The notes below the pieces were generated by a model that did no database searches, was not told the DNA's origin, and saw nothing but the letters and a program-made list of their open reading frames with translations. This document shows, one piece after another, positions 63,256-64,000 of a DNA stretch of 64,000 bases (within the stretch, counting starts at the first letter, position 1; each line of letters opens with the position of its first letter). Source of the DNA: Microbacterium sp. AB (GTDB lineage Bacteria > Actinomycetota > Actinomycetes > Actinomycetales > Microbacteriaceae); contig NZ_CP118157.1 in assembly GCF_032878875.1 (NCBI RefSeq), positions 2,170,001-2,234,000 of the forward strand, written 5' to 3'. Both the position numbers and the translations under genes were made by a program.

Positions 63256-64000
63256 CTACTCGGCGGATCCTGCGAACCGTGCGGTGACGGCCTCGCCGTG
63301 CGCCGGCAGCGCCTCTGCCTCCGCCAGGGCGACGATGGCGTCGGCCACCTCGGCGAGCCCGTCGCGGTCGTACTCGACGAGCTGCTGCGGGCGCAGGAAG
63401 GTGTGTGATCCGAGCCCGGCCGCGTACCGCGCCTGCCCGCCCGTGGGCAGGACGTGGTTCGAGCCGGCGAGATAGTCGCCGAGGCTCACGGGGGCGAAAC
63501 CGCCGATGAAGATCGCACCGGCGCTCGTGTAGCGCTCCGCGGCCTCCACGGCGTCGACGATGTGGAGCTCGAGGTGCTCGGGCGCGTAGGCGTTGCTGAA
63601 CGCCTCCGCGGCGGCCTCGTCGTCGACGAGGACGACGGCCGACTGCTCGCCCGCGAGCGCCGTCGTCACCCGCTCGGCGTGACGGGTGGCGGGGACGATG
63701 CGCTCGAGCTCGGCGGCGACGGCGGCCGCCAGCGTCTGCGAGGCCGTGACCAGGACCGCGGACGCCTGCTCGTCGTGCTCGGCCTGGCTCACCAGGTCGT
63801 ACGCCACGAGTCGGGCATCCGCCGACCCGTCGGCGACGATGAGGATCTCGGTGGCGCCCGCCTCGGCATCCGTCCCGACGAAGCCCGCCACGACGCGCTT
63901 GGCGGCGGCGACGAAGTTGTTGCCCGGCCCCGACACGACGTCGACCGGGTCGAGCCCGAGCGAGGGCACCCCGAGGGCGAGCGCTCCGATCGCGCCGGCG
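63256..64000 (-). CDS. hisD: Histidinol dehydrogenase (N-terminal part beyond window)
   Basis: The last 247 residues are visible; the start is past the window edge. The enzyme performs the final two oxidations in histidine synthesis. Conserved parts: [53 protein letters not shown] with the catalytic Glu-His pair, and [17 protein letters not shown] with zinc ligands. The usual length is about 430, so roughly 180 residues are missing. A leaderless-like TAGGCT for nrdR overlaps its stop. Confidence 0.96.
   Translation of the reverse strand, partial: AGAIGALALGVPSLGLDPVDVVSGPGNNFVAAAKRVVAGFVGTDAEAGATEILIVADGSADARLVAYDLVSQAEHDEQASAVLVTASQTLAAAVAAELERIVPATRHAERVTTALAGEQSAVVLVDDEAAAEAFSNAYAPEHLELHIVDAVEAAERYTSAGAIFIGGFAPVSLGDYLAGSNHVLPTGGQARYAAGLGSHTFLRPQQLVEYDRDGLAEVADAIVALAEAEALPAHGEAVTARFAGSAE

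Overview
The window is chromosomal DNA from a high-GC actinobacterium, most likely Microbacteriaceae close to Microbacterium. The evidence is the bcc-aa3 type respiratory gene set (diheme QcrC, long QcrB), the ImuA'/ImuB/DnaE2 mutasome cassette, four-domain ribosomal S1, DUF3043, a small DUF7882-type protein typical of this family, a tmRNA tag ending in ALAA, and many genes that start at a leaderless promoter (a TANNNT-like -10 box followed 6-7 nt later by ATG/GTG). Coding density is very high. Nearly all genes are housekeeping. I see no prophage, insertion sequence or CRISPR array.

Layout. 1-8419 (minus strand): a tightly packed run of sulfonate-type ABC transporter ssuB-ssuA-ssuC, acetyl-CoA synthetase, O-acetylhomoserine sulfhydrylase, a CoA-binding protein, a histidine kinase and a truncated response regulator. 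8636-11043: rpsA, a 600-bp leader region and a DksA/TraR zinc-finger protein. 11155-14364 (plus): an unusual pyruvate kinase, a small membrane protein and a PfkB sugar kinase. 14420-19568 (minus): ilvD-ilvB-ilvN-ilvC for branched-chain amino acids. 19644-21871 (minus): otsA-otsB for trehalose. 22068-24899 (plus): a small membrane protein, a MarR regulator coupled to an MFS exporter, and a Sap/GAP-like membrane protein. 25009-27911: pabA-pabB and divergent pabC for p-aminobenzoate. 27922-30021: SIMPL protein and photolyase. 30053-31240: TerC behind a probable manganese riboswitch. 31335-34053: a 30-residue His-rich ORF coupled to a CNNM/CorC protein, then an acyltransferase. 34182-38844: tRNA-Lys, an inositol-phosphatase-like enzyme, a lipoprotein, a DUF7882 protein, a sigma factor with a membrane partner, and tmRNA. 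39026-47574: a membrane protein, imuA'-imuB-dnaE2 behind a candidate LexA site, and two exported proteins spanning an AT-rich patch. 47628-50882: 5'-3' exonuclease, MFS transporter, trpD. 51011-59022: ctaE-qcrC-qcrA-qcrB facing ctaC-ctaD-ctaF. 59181-64000: erpA, M20 dipeptidase, DUF3043 protein, pyrD, nrdR and the C-terminal part of hisD.

How genes work together. QcrCAB plus CtaCDEF would form the cytochrome bcc-aa3 supercomplex. ImuA', ImuB and DnaE2 form the SOS mutasome. The ilv genes give the common valine/isoleucine pathway. OtsAB make trehalose, and PabABC make p-aminobenzoate for folate. The 8-kb sulfur run links uptake of organosulfur compounds to sulfhydrylation of O-acetylhomoserine.

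I found no convincing wholly new multi-gene system. The items best worth a second look are the AT-rich mosaic lipoprotein/PKD-like pair, the His-rich coupled mini-ORF ahead of the CNNM gene, the atypical pyruvate kinase, the sulfur run containing acs and a two-component system, and the contrast between U-tract terminators at stable RNA genes and U-less perfect hairpins at mRNA genes.
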